In this document: positions 19,327 through 29,500 of the stretch, in pieces
Layout: every line of letters starts with the position of its first letter
How positions within the stretch are numbered: the first letter of the stretch is position 1
DNA from: Enterobacter chengduensis
Lineage (GTDB): Bacteria > Pseudomonadota > Gammaproteobacteria > Enterobacterales > Enterobacteriaceae
Length of the DNA: 64,000 nucleotides
Assembly (NCBI RefSeq): GCF_001984825.2
Contig: NZ_CP043318.1
Location: 558,001 to 622,000, forward strand
Reading direction: 5' to 3'
The notes under the pieces: generated by a model
The model's database searches: none
Told to the model about the DNA's origin: nothing
What the model saw: the letters and a program-made list of their open reading frames with translations, nothing else
Translations under genes and position numbers: made by a program

Positions 19327-20394
19327 TTATGCCGTCGCGTTGGCCAGCATCTGAGCCTTCACGCAAAGTTCCGCCGCCTTGAAGGCGTGCGCCTGCGTCA
19401 TGGCGTTTTCGGTTCTGTGCAGGCAGTCGAGGATCAGTTCACCAAAGAACGGGAACCCGACCTGTCCGGCGACGGGATACCGGAATTCGCCCTCTTTGTT
19501 CACCAGGTAAACCACATCCTGCTCGCCGCGGGTTAAATCGACATATTTGCGGATTTCGATATAGCCTTCGGTGCCGAGCAGCGTCAGGCGACCGTCGCCC
19601 CACGTTGAAAGTCCGTCCGGCGTAAACCAGTCGCAGCGGAAATAGCCGCTGGCACCGTTTTCGCCTTTCAGCATCGCGTCGCCGAAGTCTTCGAAGGCGG
19701 GATACTGCGGGTGTTTAACGTTGCGAACCCGGCTTGCCACCACCGAGGCGTCGCTGTTGCCGGTGTAAAAAAGAAACTGCTCAATCTGGTGGCTGCCGAT
19801 ATCGCAGAGAATGCCGCCGAAGTCGCGACGATCATAGAACCACGCCGGACGACCGGTTCCTTCCCGGTGCGGTCCGGTTCCCAGAGTTTGCACGACGCGG
19901 CCAATCGCGCCCTGCTGCACCAGCTGTCCGGCAAAGACCGCGCTCTCTACGTGCAGACGCTCGCTGTAATACACCGCGTATTTCTTTCCGGTTTGCTCCA
20001 CCATCGCTTTGGCATCGGCCAGCTGTTCAAGGGTGGTGAGCGGCGCTTTATCCGTGAAATAGTCCTTCCCTGCGGCCATCGCTTTCAGCCCCAGCGCACA
20101 GCGCTCGGACGGGATGGCTGCACCCGCCACCAGGCGCACCTCGTCGTCGTTGAGTATCACGTCCAGCGACGACGCCACGTTGGCCTGCGGGTATTGCTGG
20201 ATGAATTTATCCACTTTCGCCGGGTCAGGGTCGTACACCCATTTCAGCGTGGCGCCGGCTTCAATCAGGCCGTTGCTCATGCCGTAAATATGCCCGTGGT
20301 CGAGTGCGGCAGCGGCAAAAACAAATTCACCTTCCCGGACAACCGGCTGCGGTTTGCCTACCGGGGCATAGTTCATTCCGTCCTTCTTGTTCAT
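19327..20394 (-). CDS. Gfo/Idh/MocA-family oxidoreductase B (divergent cofactor motif)
   Basis: The 355-residue protein keeps the two-domain Gfo/Idh/MocA layout, with GGILCDIGSHQIEQFLFY in the C-terminal domain. The Rossmann region is unusual. The glycine-rich loop is replaced by AAAALDHGHIYGM (about residues 27-39), and the common EKP motif reads DYFTDKAPLTT. This fits a distinct subfamily that may use another cofactor mode or act on a different substrate. Its start codon overlaps the stop of oxidoreductase C (ATGA), so the two are translationally coupled. Confidence 0.82.
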   Translation of the reverse strand: MNKKDGMNYAPVGKPQPVVREGEFVFAAAALDHGHIYGMSNGLIEAGATLKWVYDPDPAKVDKFIQQYPQANVASSLDVILNDDEVRLVAGAAIPSERCALGLKAMAAGKDYFTDKAPLTTLEQLADAKAMVEQTGKKYAVYYSERLHVESAVFAGQLVQQGAIGRVVQTLGTGPHREGTGRPAWFYDRRDFGGILCDIGSHQIEQFLFYTGNSDASVVASRVRNVKHPQYPAFEDFGDAMLKGENGASGYFRCDWFTPDGLSTWGDGRLTLLGTEGYIEIRKYVDLTRGEQDVVYLVNKEGEFRYPVAGQVGFPFFGELILDCLHRTENAMTQAHAFKAAELCVKAQMLANATA

Positions 20395-21575
20395 GATGAC
20401 ATTCCTCGATCCAGATCTTTTCCCAGGGGGATGGCACCGACTTCGCTGAAGTTGGCCACGCTTGCGGACTTCTCATAAAAACGGGGGGCGAGGGCGTTCG
20501 TCCCGCCGGTACGGTAAAACGGGTCATCGCGCTGAATCGGCAGCGGGACGACGGTGCGGGTAATGGCTGATTTATAAATTGCGGTAATCAGTTCGAGGGA
20601 ACGCTTACCCTGCAGGCCATCCACTAACGGTGCCGTGCCGTGCTCGATGGCATAAAGCAGGTCGTTAATCTGCCCGTTGTGTAGCGTCCATTCGAGTTTC
20701 CGGGTGTCGTGAAAAATAGCGTTGAGTTGCGCTTCTCGCGCCAGATCGTGGCTTTCCTGTGGAAAGCCGTTATCGGCACTCACGCTGGCAAAGGCCTGCC
20801 ACGGCGCGGAGATACGCGCTTTCTCGCCCTGAATGATGATTTTCTGATCTTCCCCGTGGTGCACCACCGAGGCGGTAAGCTGCGTGAGCGCCCCGTTCGG
20901 GTATTTGAAGATCGCGGCGCTGAGGTCTTCCACCTCGGCATTGTCGTGCGCCACGTTGGTCATCATTGCCACGACCTCCGACGGGTAGCCGAGCATCCAC
21001 TGGATGGCGTCGATGTGGTGAACCGCGTGGTTAAGCGTGCAGCCACCGCCCTCTTTTTCCCAGGTGCCACGCCACCACAGGTCGTAATAGCAGCGTCCGC
21101 GCCACCAGAACGAATCCACCTGCGCATGGCATATTTTCCCCGCGAGGCCGGAATCCAGCGCCGCTTTTAAGCGCCAGAAAGCATCGGTAAAGCGGTTCTG
21201 GGCAATAATGGAGAGCGTTTTACCGCTGGCCTGCTGTGCGGCGATCATCGCGTCGCACTCCTCCAGCGAGGCGGCCATCGGTTTTTCGCACAGCACATGG
21301 CACCCCGCGCGCAGGGCATCAATGCTAATCTCCGCATGAACGTAGGGCGGCGTGCAGACGTCGACGATGTCCGCATCGGGCTCCGATGCCAGCATCTGCT
21401 GGTGGCTTGCGTACACGCGGGCATCCGTCAGGCCGTAGCGTGCTTTTTTCTCGTAGGCTTTTTCCGGGTAGATATCGACCAGCGCGACGATCCGGCAACG
21501 CTGACCAAACTGCAGATAGCCCTGGATGTGGTTATGCGAGATATTTCCTGTTCCCACGATAGCGACATTTAACAT
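20391..21575 (-). CDS. Gfo/Idh/MocA-family oxidoreductase C
   Basis: The 394-residue protein shows VAIVGTGNISHNHI (Rossmann loop), CEKPMAA (cofactor motif) and GGGCTLNHAVHHIDAIQWMLG (catalytic region). It is longer than oxidoreductase A, with a C-terminal extension of about 40 residues (RDDPFYRTGGTNALAPRFYE) that resembles active-site loops in sugar dehydrogenases. It overlaps oxidoreductase B by 4 bases and follows oxidoreductase D by 15 bases. Confidence 0.85.
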   Translation of the reverse strand: MLNVAIVGTGNISHNHIQGYLQFGQRCRIVALVDIYPEKAYEKKARYGLTDARVYASHQQMLASEPDADIVDVCTPPYVHAEISIDALRAGCHVLCEKPMAASLEECDAMIAAQQASGKTLSIIAQNRFTDAFWRLKAALDSGLAGKICHAQVDSFWWRGRCYYDLWWRGTWEKEGGGCTLNHAVHHIDAIQWMLGYPSEVVAMMTNVAHDNAEVEDLSAAIFKYPNGALTQLTASVVHHGEDQKIIIQGEKARISAPWQAFASVSADNGFPQESHDLAREAQLNAIFHDTRKLEWTLHNGQINDLLYAIEHGTAPLVDGLQGKRSLELITAIYKSAITRTVVPLPIQRDDPFYRTGGTNALAPRFYEKSASVANFSEVGAIPLGKDLDRGMSS

Positions 21576-21590
21576 CGTGTTTCTCCGCTG

Positions 21591-22742
21591 TTACCAGGTG
21601 CCAGAGGCGTCCAGCGTGATGCTGGCGGCCTCTTTAGCCACTGAGGTACTGATACGCTGCTGAAGCAGGCGCAGATACTGTTTCTCGTTGAGCGGCAGGT
21701 CGACCCAGTCGTCTGTCCAGGTGGAGAGGTGCATGGCGTTGGAAAGCGTCAACCCGCGGATCCCTTCCAGACCCGGCGCAATCAGCGGCTCGCCGCGCAG
21801 AATGGCGGCAGAGAAATTGGCGGTAATAACGTGGTGTTCGCTGCATTCCGGGGCAACGGGGATGGAGACCTCCCAGCATTCGGGTTCACCAAAACCGTTT
21901 TGCCAGCGGGCGTTGAAGGCGGTTTCGGATTCACGCAGCCGCCAGTAGCGCAGTTTCCCCTCTTCGACGACCACCTTGCCGAGGTCGCCAACGATTTCCA
22001 GGCGGTTGGTCCCCGGTGTTTCCGCGACGGTAGTGATAAACACGCCCGTCGCGCCACTGGCATACTCCGCATAGGCGGTGACCTCGTCTTCCACTTCGAT
22101 ATCGCGATGCTTGCCGAACTGGCAAAACGCGCGCAGACGAACAGGCATCCCGACCAGCCACTGCCAGAGATCGAGCTGATGCGGATCCTGGTTGAGCAGT
22201 ACGCCGCCGCCTTCCCCTTTCCAGGTGGCGCGCCAGCCGCCGGAGTTGTAGTAGCTCTGCGAGCGATACCAGTTGGTGATGATCCAGTTGGAGCGGCGGA
22301 TCTCGCCCAGTTCGCCGCTGTCGATAAGGTCTTTGACCTTCTGGTAGAGCGGGTTAGGGCGCTGGTTGTACATGATGCCAAACACCACGCCGCACTCCCG
22401 GGCGCAGGCGTTCATCTCCTGCACCTGAGCCGTGTACACCCCTGCCGGTTTTTCGCACAGGGTGTGGATGCCGCTGCGCATCGCCAGCATCGACAGGCGC
22501 GGATGCTCATAGTGCGGCGTCGCGACAATCACCGCGTCGATCAGTCCGCTCTGGAGCATCTCCTGCGCGTCGCTGAACAGGGGGAGATTGCCGACCAGCT
22601 GGCGAATGGCCGGATGCTTTTCCGGTGCATTATCGCAAACCGCCGTCAGGCAGGCATCGCTGACCGTACCCGCCAGTAAATAGCGCGCGTGGACCGTGCC
22701 GATATTACCTATTCCAATAATGCCAAAACGTACCTTCTCCAT
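21591..22742 (-). CDS. Gfo/Idh/MocA-family oxidoreductase D, first gene of the operon
   Basis: The 383-residue protein has FGIIGIGNIGTVHARY, CEKPAGV and GGGVLLNQDPHQLDLWQWLVG. In this last motif the catalytic-site segment reads NQDPHQLD, as in several inositol- and glucose-type dehydrogenases. The start at 22742 follows AAGGTG and places the Rossmann loop at residue 6. An in-frame codon at 22883 would add 47 non-homologous residues across the regulatory region. It is the promoter-proximal gene of the operon and diverges from the LacI-type regulator. Confidence 0.85.
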   Translation of the reverse strand: MEKVRFGIIGIGNIGTVHARYLLAGTVSDACLTAVCDNAPEKHPAIRQLVGNLPLFSDAQEMLQSGLIDAVIVATPHYEHPRLSMLAMRSGIHTLCEKPAGVYTAQVQEMNACARECGVVFGIMYNQRPNPLYQKVKDLIDSGELGEIRRSNWIITNWYRSQSYYNSGGWRATWKGEGGGVLLNQDPHQLDLWQWLVGMPVRLRAFCQFGKHRDIEVEDEVTAYAEYASGATGVFITTVAETPGTNRLEIVGDLGKVVVEEGKLRYWRLRESETAFNARWQNGFGEPECWEVSIPVAPECSEHHVITANFSAAILRGEPLIAPGLEGIRGLTLSNAMHLSTWTDDWVDLPLNEKQYLRLLQQRISTSVAKEAASITLDASGTW

Positions 22743-22818
22743 GTCACACCTTAATTTCTGTTGAAAAGAAGTGATGACCGGAAAATAGGAAAAGCGGACA
22801 GCAGCGACAATGTGTTTT

Positions 22819-22834
22819 TGTGAGAATACTCGCA
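22819..22834. promoter_or_regulatory. CRP-like site upstream of the oxidoreductase operon
   Basis: TGTGAGAATACTCGCA matches the CRP consensus TGTGA-N6-TCACA at 9 of 10 fixed positions. It lies in the divergent promoter region, 77 bases before the oxidoreductase D start, as expected for a carbon-source operon. Confidence 0.65.
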
Positions 22835-22867
22835 AGGTGATTAAGTAATCTCCAGGCCTTTTGAAAT

Positions 22868-22883
22868 TTGGTTTTAAAATCAA
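22868..22883. promoter_or_regulatory. Candidate LacI-type operator 1 (TTGGTTTTAAAATCAA)
   Basis: This 16-bp near-perfect palindrome has one mismatched pair and lies between the regulator and the operon, 53 bases before the regulator start. LacI-family regulators bind such dyads beside their own genes. The AT centre is atypical, since many family operators have a central CG. Confidence 0.45.
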
Positions 22884-22894
22884 AAGACTGTTTC

Positions 22895-22908
22895 TGCAAA
22901 TATTTGCA
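22895..22908. promoter_or_regulatory. Candidate LacI-type operator 2 (TGCAAATATTTGCA)
   Basis: This perfect 14-bp palindrome sits 28 bases before the regulator start codon. Together with the dyad at 22868 (centres about 26 bases apart) it suggests autoregulation and operon control by the divergent LacI-type protein. Confidence 0.5.
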
Positions 22909-22935
22909 AAAACTGAATGAGAGCGAGGTCACACT

Positions 22936-23994
22936 ATGCCGGGCAGGTTAAAAATGGAGGAGATAGCGGCCCTGACGGGCTATTCCGTCAGTACGGTGTC
23001 TCGGGTATTAAGCGGCAAATCGTATACCAGCGATAAAGCCCGGGAGGCGATCGTTCGTACTGCCAGGGAATTAGGCGTGCTGGAGTCCGTGGCCAGCGGC
23101 AGGCTGTTAATTAACGGTATCGCTGTTTTTGCACCAGAAAGAACCTTTCAGGGACGCGGGGATATTTTTTATCTGGAAGTGACTAAAGGGATCGCTGAAG
23201 CCTGCGCGCGGCACAATGTATGGGTGAGCTGCTGTGGATTAGAAGAACAGCACGCCGATGTGAAATTATTTATGGAAAAGGCCGGTCAGAAGAATATTAA
23301 CGCGATAATTATTATTGGGACTGATGATTCCACCATATTTAAACTGGCGAGTACGCTAAATAAACCCTGCGTGTTAATTAATTCCATTGACCGGGATCGC
23401 GAGCAGGATGCCGTGTCGCCCGATCACCGGGCGATTGGGTTTACCGCCATGCACTATCTTTTTGAGCAAGGGCATCGGCGTGTGCTCACGCTCACCTGCC
23501 TGCGGCGAGAAACGCTTTACGCGCGTCTGGACGGCATTAAAGAGGCGTACCGCCATTTTCACGTGGGCTTTGATCCCCAGCGTGATTTGCTCGTGACGGA
23601 GTGGTTTACCGCCGAAGAGGCCGAGCGGGCCCTGGACGCGTGGCTGAAGAGCCATGATAAATCGCAGTGGCCGGAGGTGATTTTCCCGAACAGCACCAGC
23701 ATGGTGGAAGGCGTGGTCAGGGCGTTGACCCGACACGGGCTGCGCATTCCGGAAGATATTTCACTGATAACGACCGATTTTGCATGGAACCTGGCGCACC
23801 GTCTGGAAAAACCGGTCACGGGCGTGACGGTGCCCTGTCGGGAGCTGGGGATTGAAGCCGTTCACCTGCTGCAAACGCGGCTCAACCGACCGCAGGCGCC
23901 GGTCTTTAACCTGCTATTGCAGGGAAAAGTGATGGATTACGGTTCGGTCTGTAATGCGACGCGCCACGCGGCTCGCGTGGCGCTGGAACGGTGA
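22936..23994 (+). CDS. LacI-family transcriptional regulator
   Basis: The 352-residue protein begins with a LacI helix-turn-helix (MEEIAALTGYSVSTVSRVLSG, residues 7-27). The hinge is unusual: VLESVASGRLLINGIAVFAPE lacks the normal N-x-x-A-R-x-L pattern. A periplasmic-binding-protein-like effector domain follows. It diverges from the four-dehydrogenase/symporter operon and probably represses it until a sugar ligand binds. Its stop codon directly abuts the stop of the convergent msrA gene, with no gap. Confidence 0.88.
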   Translation: MPGRLKMEEIAALTGYSVSTVSRVLSGKSYTSDKAREAIVRTARELGVLESVASGRLLINGIAVFAPERTFQGRGDIFYLEVTKGIAEACARHNVWVSCCGLEEQHADVKLFMEKAGQKNINAIIIIGTDDSTIFKLASTLNKPCVLINSIDRDREQDAVSPDHRAIGFTAMHYLFEQGHRRVLTLTCLRRETLYARLDGIKEAYRHFHVGFDPQRDLLVTEWFTAEEAERALDAWLKSHDKSQWPEVIFPNSTSMVEGVVRALTRHGLRIPEDISLITTDFAWNLAHRLEKPVTGVTVPCRELGIEAVHLLQTRLNRPQAPVFNLLLQGKVMDYGSVCNATRHAARVALER

Positions 23995-24636
23995 TCAGGC
24001 CAGCTGTGGCGGCAGGCAGACGCCGATGCCCCCGATACCGCAGTAGCCGTACGGGTTTTTGTGCAGGTACTGCTGGTGATCGTCCTCGGCGTAGTAGAAC
24101 GGTTTTGCGGTGGTGATTTCCGTGGTCACCTCGCGCGTATCGCCCGCTTCACGCATGGCCTGCTGGAAGCGCTCAAGGCTGGCGCGCGCGGCGGCATCCT
24201 GCTCGGGCGTGAGCGGATAAATGGCCGAGCGGTACTGCGTGCCGTGGTCGTTGCCCTGACGCATGCCCTGCGCCGGGTCGTGGTTTTCCCAGAAGACCTG
24301 CAGAAGCTGCTCGTAGCGGATTACGGTTGGGTCATACACCACGCGTACCGCTTCCGCATGCCCGGTTTCGCCAGAGCAGACTTCGCGGTAGGTTGGGTTC
24401 GGCGTGTAGCCGCCCGTGTATCCCGCGGCCGTGCTGTAAACGCCGGGCAGCTGCCAGAAGAGGCGCTCAACGCCCCAGAAGCAGCCCATGGCGAAGAGGG
24501 CGATTTCCATGCCATCCGGCACGTTGGTCATAGAGTGGCCATTAACGGCGTGTAAGGTCGCCACAGGCATAGGGGTGTTGCGTCCCGGTAATGCATCTGC
24601 TTGTGAAACCAGATGCTTTTTGTCGAATAAACTCAC
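23995..24636 (-). CDS. msrA: Peptide methionine (S)-S-oxide reductase MsrA
   Basis: MsrA repairs the S-form of methionine sulfoxide in proteins, using thioredoxin. The 213-residue protein has the catalytic GCFWGVE motif (Cys about 52), [13 protein letters not shown], and the C-terminal recycling cysteines in [15 protein letters not shown]. The length equals that of the E. coli enzyme within one residue. It diverges from tamA and abuts the LacI-type gene tail to tail. Confidence 0.96.
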   Translation of the reverse strand: MSLFDKKHLVSQADALPGRNTPMPVATLHAVNGHSMTNVPDGMEIALFAMGCFWGVERLFWQLPGVYSTAAGYTGGYTPNPTYREVCSGETGHAEAVRVVYDPTVIRYEQLLQVFWENHDPAQGMRQGNDHGTQYRSAIYPLTPEQDAAARASLERFQQAMREAGDTREVTTEITTAKPFYYAEDDHQQYLHKNPYGYCGIGGIGVCLPPQLA

Positions 24637-24742
24637 GATGGGGCCTCCCGGGGTGCGATGTTTCAGTTAAGGTTGTCACGACGCGTTTAATTGAACACAA
24701 TAAATGCGCTGAATGAGTCTAGATTTAATCATAAAAAATATT

Positions 24743-24815
24743 TGGGTGTTACACCCATTTTCAACCCGCGATTCGGGTTTTTGGCCAACGGGCCGTATTT
24801 TGCCGCGGAGCGGCA
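24743..24815 (+). promoter_or_regulatory. Structured leader upstream of tamA
   Basis: Three inverted repeats follow each other in the msrA-tamA gap. TGGGTGT-T-ACACCCA lies at 24743-24757. AACCCG/CGGGTT at 24763-24779 is followed by TTT and looks like a terminator. TGCCGC/GCGGCA lies at 24801-24815. They may belong to the promoter region or to a folded 5' leader of tamA; no known riboswitch was recognised. Confidence 0.4.
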
Positions 24816-24860
24816 GTTCATTTGCTTCCAGGGTGGAAACAGGGATATTCAGGAGAAAAC

Positions 24861-26594
24861 GTGACAAAAATCCGCCAGTTATGTCTAGTCAGTGTATTGC
24901 TGACAAGCGGGATTGCCAGCGCGGCGAATGTCCGTTTGCAGGTTGAGGGGTTATCCGGGGCGCTGGAAAAAAACGTGCGTGCGCAGCTATCGACCATCCA
25001 GAGTGATGAGGTGACGCCGGACCGGCGTTTTCGCGCGCGCGTCGACGATGCGATCCGGGAAGGGCTAAAAGCGCTGGGTTATTACGAACCCACCATTGAT
25101 TTCGATCTCCGCCCGCCGCCAAAGAAGGGGCGTCAGGTGCTTATTGCCCGCGTTTCGCCGGGTGAGCCGGTACGGATTGGCGGCACGAACGTCATCCTGC
25201 GCGGCGGGGCGCGTACCGACCGGGATTACCTGGACCTGCTCAGCACGCGGCCGAAAATCGGTACCGTGCTTAACCACGGCGACTACGACCATTTCAAAAA
25301 AGAGCTGACGAGCGTTTCCCTGCGCAAGGGCTACTTTGACAGCCAGTTCGATAAAAGCCAGCTGGGCATTGCGCTGGATCGGCATCAGGCCTTCTGGGAT
25401 ATCGACTACGACAGCGGGGAGCGCTACCGCTTTGGGGATGTGACCTTTGAAGGTTCGCAAATTCGTGAAGAGTACCTGCAAAACTTCGTGCCGTTCAAAA
25501 AAGGCGATTACTACCAGTCGAGAGACCTGGCGGAACTGAACCGTCGTCTTTCCGCGACCGGCTGGTTTAACTCCGTGGTTGTCGCACCGGAATTTGAGAA
25601 GTCTCGCAAAACCAAGGTGTTGCCGCTGCATGGCGTTGTTTCGCCGCGCACCGAGAACACCATTGAGACCGGGGTTGGCTATTCGACGGACGTCGGCCCG
25701 CGCGTGAAGGCTACCTGGAAAAAGCCGTGGATGAACTCCTACGGCCACAGCCTGACCACCAGCGCCAGTATTTCCGCTCCGGAACAGCAGCTTGATTTCA
25801 GCTACAAAATGCCGCTGCTGAAAAATCCGCTTGAGCAGTATTACCTGGTCCAGGGGGGCTTTAAGCGCACCGACCTGAACGATACCGAGTCCGACTCCAC
25901 CACGCTCGCCTTGTCGCGTTTCTGGGATCTCTCCAGCGGCTGGCAGCGCGCCATTAACCTGCGCTGGAGCCTGGACCACTTTACCCAGGCCAACGTCACC
26001 AATACCACCATGCTGCTCTATCCTGGGGTGATGATCAGCCGCACCCGCTCGCGCGGCGGCCTGATGCCGACCTGGGGGGATTCCCAGCGTTACTCCATCG
26101 ATTACTCCAACACCATGTGGGGTTCTGACGTAGACTTCTCGGTCATTCAGGCGCAAAACGTCTGGATCCGCACGCTGTATGACAAACACCGCTTTGTGAT
26201 GCGCGGCAATCTCGGCTGGATTGAGACCGGCGACTTCGACAAAGTGCCGCCGGACCTGCGCTTCTTCGCCGGGGGCGACCGCAGCATTCGCGGCTACAAA
26301 TACAAATCTATCGCGCCTAAAGACGATGACGGCAAGCTGATCGGGGCCTCCAAGCTGGCGACCGGCTCGCTGGAGTACCAGTACAACGTCAGCGGAAAAT
26401 GGTGGGGCGCCATGTTCGTCGACGGCGGCGAAGCGGTGAGCGATATCCGCCGCAGCGACTTTAAAACCGGCGCGGGCGTAGGCGTACGCTGGCAGTCGCC
26501 CGTCGGGCCGATCAAGCTCGATTTCGCCGTGCCGGTCGGCGATAAAGAAGAACACGGTTTACAGTTTTACATCGGTCTGGGGCCAGAATTATGA
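24861..26594 (+). CDS. tamA: Outer-membrane translocation/assembly protein TamA
   Basis: TamA is an Omp85-family outer-membrane protein. With TamB it forms the TAM complex, which inserts certain beta-barrel proteins and takes part in phospholipid transport. The GTG start at 24861 follows AGGAG and gives 577 residues, as in E. coli, with a signal peptide ([13 protein letters not shown]). Three POTRA domains (about residues 22-265) precede the 16-strand barrel, which includes [13 protein letters not shown] and the C-terminal [22 protein letters not shown]. The stop overlaps the tamB start (ATGA). Confidence 0.96.
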   Translation: MTKIRQLCLVSVLLTSGIASAANVRLQVEGLSGALEKNVRAQLSTIQSDEVTPDRRFRARVDDAIREGLKALGYYEPTIDFDLRPPPKKGRQVLIARVSPGEPVRIGGTNVILRGGARTDRDYLDLLSTRPKIGTVLNHGDYDHFKKELTSVSLRKGYFDSQFDKSQLGIALDRHQAFWDIDYDSGERYRFGDVTFEGSQIREEYLQNFVPFKKGDYYQSRDLAELNRRLSATGWFNSVVVAPEFEKSRKTKVLPLHGVVSPRTENTIETGVGYSTDVGPRVKATWKKPWMNSYGHSLTTSASISAPEQQLDFSYKMPLLKNPLEQYYLVQGGFKRTDLNDTESDSTTLALSRFWDLSSGWQRAINLRWSLDHFTQANVTNTTMLLYPGVMISRTRSRGGLMPTWGDSQRYSIDYSNTMWGSDVDFSVIQAQNVWIRTLYDKHRFVMRGNLGWIETGDFDKVPPDLRFFAGGDRSIRGYKYKSIAPKDDDGKLIGASKLATGSLEYQYNVSGKWWGAMFVDGGEAVSDIRRSDFKTGAGVGVRWQSPVGPIKLDFAVPVGDKEEHGLQFYIGLGPEL

Positions 26595-29500
26595 GTTTAT
26601 GGAAGAAGATAAGCCTCGGGGTGCTGATTTTTATCGTGCTGCTGCTCGGTACGGTGGCGTTTCTGGTGGGAACGACGACCGGGCTGCATCTGCTGTTTAA
26701 CGCCGCGAACCGCTGGGTGCCGGGGCTGGAAATTGGTCAGGTGACGGGCGGCTGGCGCGACCTGCGTCTGAAGAACATCCGCTATACGCAGCCGGGCGTG
26801 GCGGTAAACGCCGGGGAGTTTCACCTGGCGGTGAAGCTGGGCTGCCTGCGGGACAGCAGGCTCTGCGTCAACGATCTGTCGCTTAAAGACGTTAACGTGG
26901 CGATCGATTCGAAGAAAATGCCGAAGTCCGCGCCGGTCGAGGAAGAGGACAGCGGCCCGCTCAATCTCTCCACGCCGTACCCGATCGCGCTTTATCGGGT
27001 GGCGCTCGATAACGTTAATATCAAAATCGACGACACCACCGTGTCCGTGATGGATTTCACCTCCGGCCTGCGCTGGCAGGAGAAAAACCTCACCCTCACG
27101 CCAACCTCGCTGCAGGGCCTGCTGATCGCGCTGCCGAAAGTGGCCGACGTGGCGCAGGAAGAGATCGTCGAGCCGAAGATCCAGAACCCGCAGCCGGAAG
27201 AAAAGCCGCTGGGCGAAACGCTGAAGGATCTCTTCTCGAAGCCTGTCCTGCCGGAAATGACCGACGTGCATCTGCCGCTGAACCTCAATATTGAGGAGTT
27301 CAAAGGCGAGCAGCTGCGCCTGACCGGCGATACCGATCTGACCGTTTACACCATGCTGCTTAAGGTCAGCAGCATTGACGGCAGCATGAAGCTCGACGCG
27401 CTGGATATCGACACCAACCAGGGCTCGGTGAACGCGTCAGGGAATGCCCTGCTGCGCGACAGCTGGCCGGTGGATATTACGCTGAACAGCGCGCTCAACA
27501 TCGACCCGCTGAAGGGCGAAAAGGTAAAGGTTAAAGTCGGCGGGGCGCTGCGCGATAAGCTGGACGTCGGGGTGAATCTCTCCGGCCCGGTGGACATGGT
27601 TCTGCGCGCGCAAACGCAGCTGGCGGAAGCCGGCCTGCCGCTTAACCTTGAGGTCGTCAGCAAGCAGCTTTCCTGGCCGTTCACCGGCGAAAAGCAGTTC
27701 CAGGCCGACGATATGAAGCTGAAGCTGAGCGGCAAGATGACCGACTACACGCTCTCGTTCCGCACCACGGTGAAGGGGCAGGGCGTGCCGCCCGCGGACA
27801 TCACGCTGGATGCGAAGGGCAACGAACGGCAGATCAACCTCGACAAGCTGACCGTCGCGGCGCTGGAAGGCAAAACCGAGCTGACCGCGCTGCTCGACTG
27901 GCAGCAGGCAATCAGCTGGCGCGGCGAGCTGAAGCTGACGGGCATTAACACCGCCAAAGAGGTGCCGGACTGGCCGTCGAAGCTGGATGGCCTGATCAAA
28001 ACGCGCGGCAGCCTGTACGGCGGAACGTGGCAGATGGACGTGCCGGAAATCAAGCTCACCGGGAACGTGAAGCAGAACAAGGTTAACGTTGAAGGCTCGG
28101 TGAAAGGCAACAGCTACCTGCAGTGGGTGATCCCGGGCCTGCACGTCGCGCTGGGGCGCAACACGGCGGATATCAAAGGCGAGCTGGGGGTGAAAGATCT
28201 GGAGCTGGATGCCGCCATCGACGCGCCGAATCTGGACAACGCCCTGCCGGGCCTGGGCGGGACGGCGAAGGGGCTCGTGAAGGTGCGCGGCACGGTAGAC
28301 GCGCCGCAGCTGCTGGCGGATATCACCGCCAATAACCTGCGCTGGCAAGAACTGAGCGTTGCTCGCGTCCGGGTGGAAGGGGATGTGAAATCCACTGACC
28401 AGATCGGCGGTAACCTGAACCTGCGCGTGGAGCGCATTTCGCAGCCTGACGTGAACATCAGCCTGGTCACCCTGGATGCAAAAGGGAACGAGAAGCAGCA
28501 CGACCTCCAGCTGCGGGTGCAGGGCGAGCCGGTCTCCGGCCAGCTTCACCTGACCGGCAGCTTCGACCGCAAAGAAGAACGCTGGAAAGGGACGCTGGAC
28601 AACACGCGCTTCAATACCCCGGTCGGGCCGCTGGCGCTGTCGCGCTCCATCGCGCTGGACTACCGCAACGCCGAGCAGAAGATCGGCATTGGGCCGCACT
28701 GCTGGACCAACCCGAATGCGGAACTGTGCGTACCGCAGACCATCGATGCGGGCGCGGAAGGGCGCGCGCAAATCAACCTTAACCGCTTCGATCTGGCGAT
28801 GCTGAAGCCGTTTATGCCGGACACCACCCAGGCCAGCGGCGTCTTCAGCGGGAAAGCCGACGTGGCCTGGGACACCACTAAAGAGGGGCTGCCGCAGGGC
28901 AGCGTTACGCTGTCCGGGCGTAACGTGAAGGTGACGCAGGAGATCAACGACGCGCCGCTGCCGGTGGCGTTCGATACCCTCAACCTGAGCGCGGACCTGC
29001 ATAACAACCGTGCGGAGCTGGGGTGGCTGATCCGTCTTACTAACAACGGTCAGCTTGACGGGCAGGTCCAGATTACCGACCCGCAGGGACGGCGTAATCT
29101 GGGCGGCAACGTCAATATCCGCAACTTCAACCTGGCGATGGTGAACCCGATTTTCGCCCGCGGGGAAAAGGCCGAGGGCATGCTGAACGCCAACCTGCGC
29201 CTGGGCGGCAACGCGCAAAGCCCGCAGCTGTTCGGTCAGATGCGCCTCAGCGGCGTGGACATCGACGGCAACTTTATGCCGTTTGACATGCAGCCCAGCC
29301 AGATTGCGATGAACTTCAACGGCATGAGCTCGACGCTGAGCGGATCGGTACTGACGCAACAAGGTCAAATCAACCTGAGCGGCGACGCAGACTGGAGCCA
29401 GCTCGACAACTGGCGGGCCCGTATTGCCGCGAAGGGCAGCAAGGTGCGTATCACCGTGCCGCCAATGGTGCGCCTGGACGTCTCGCCTGATGTGGTCTTT

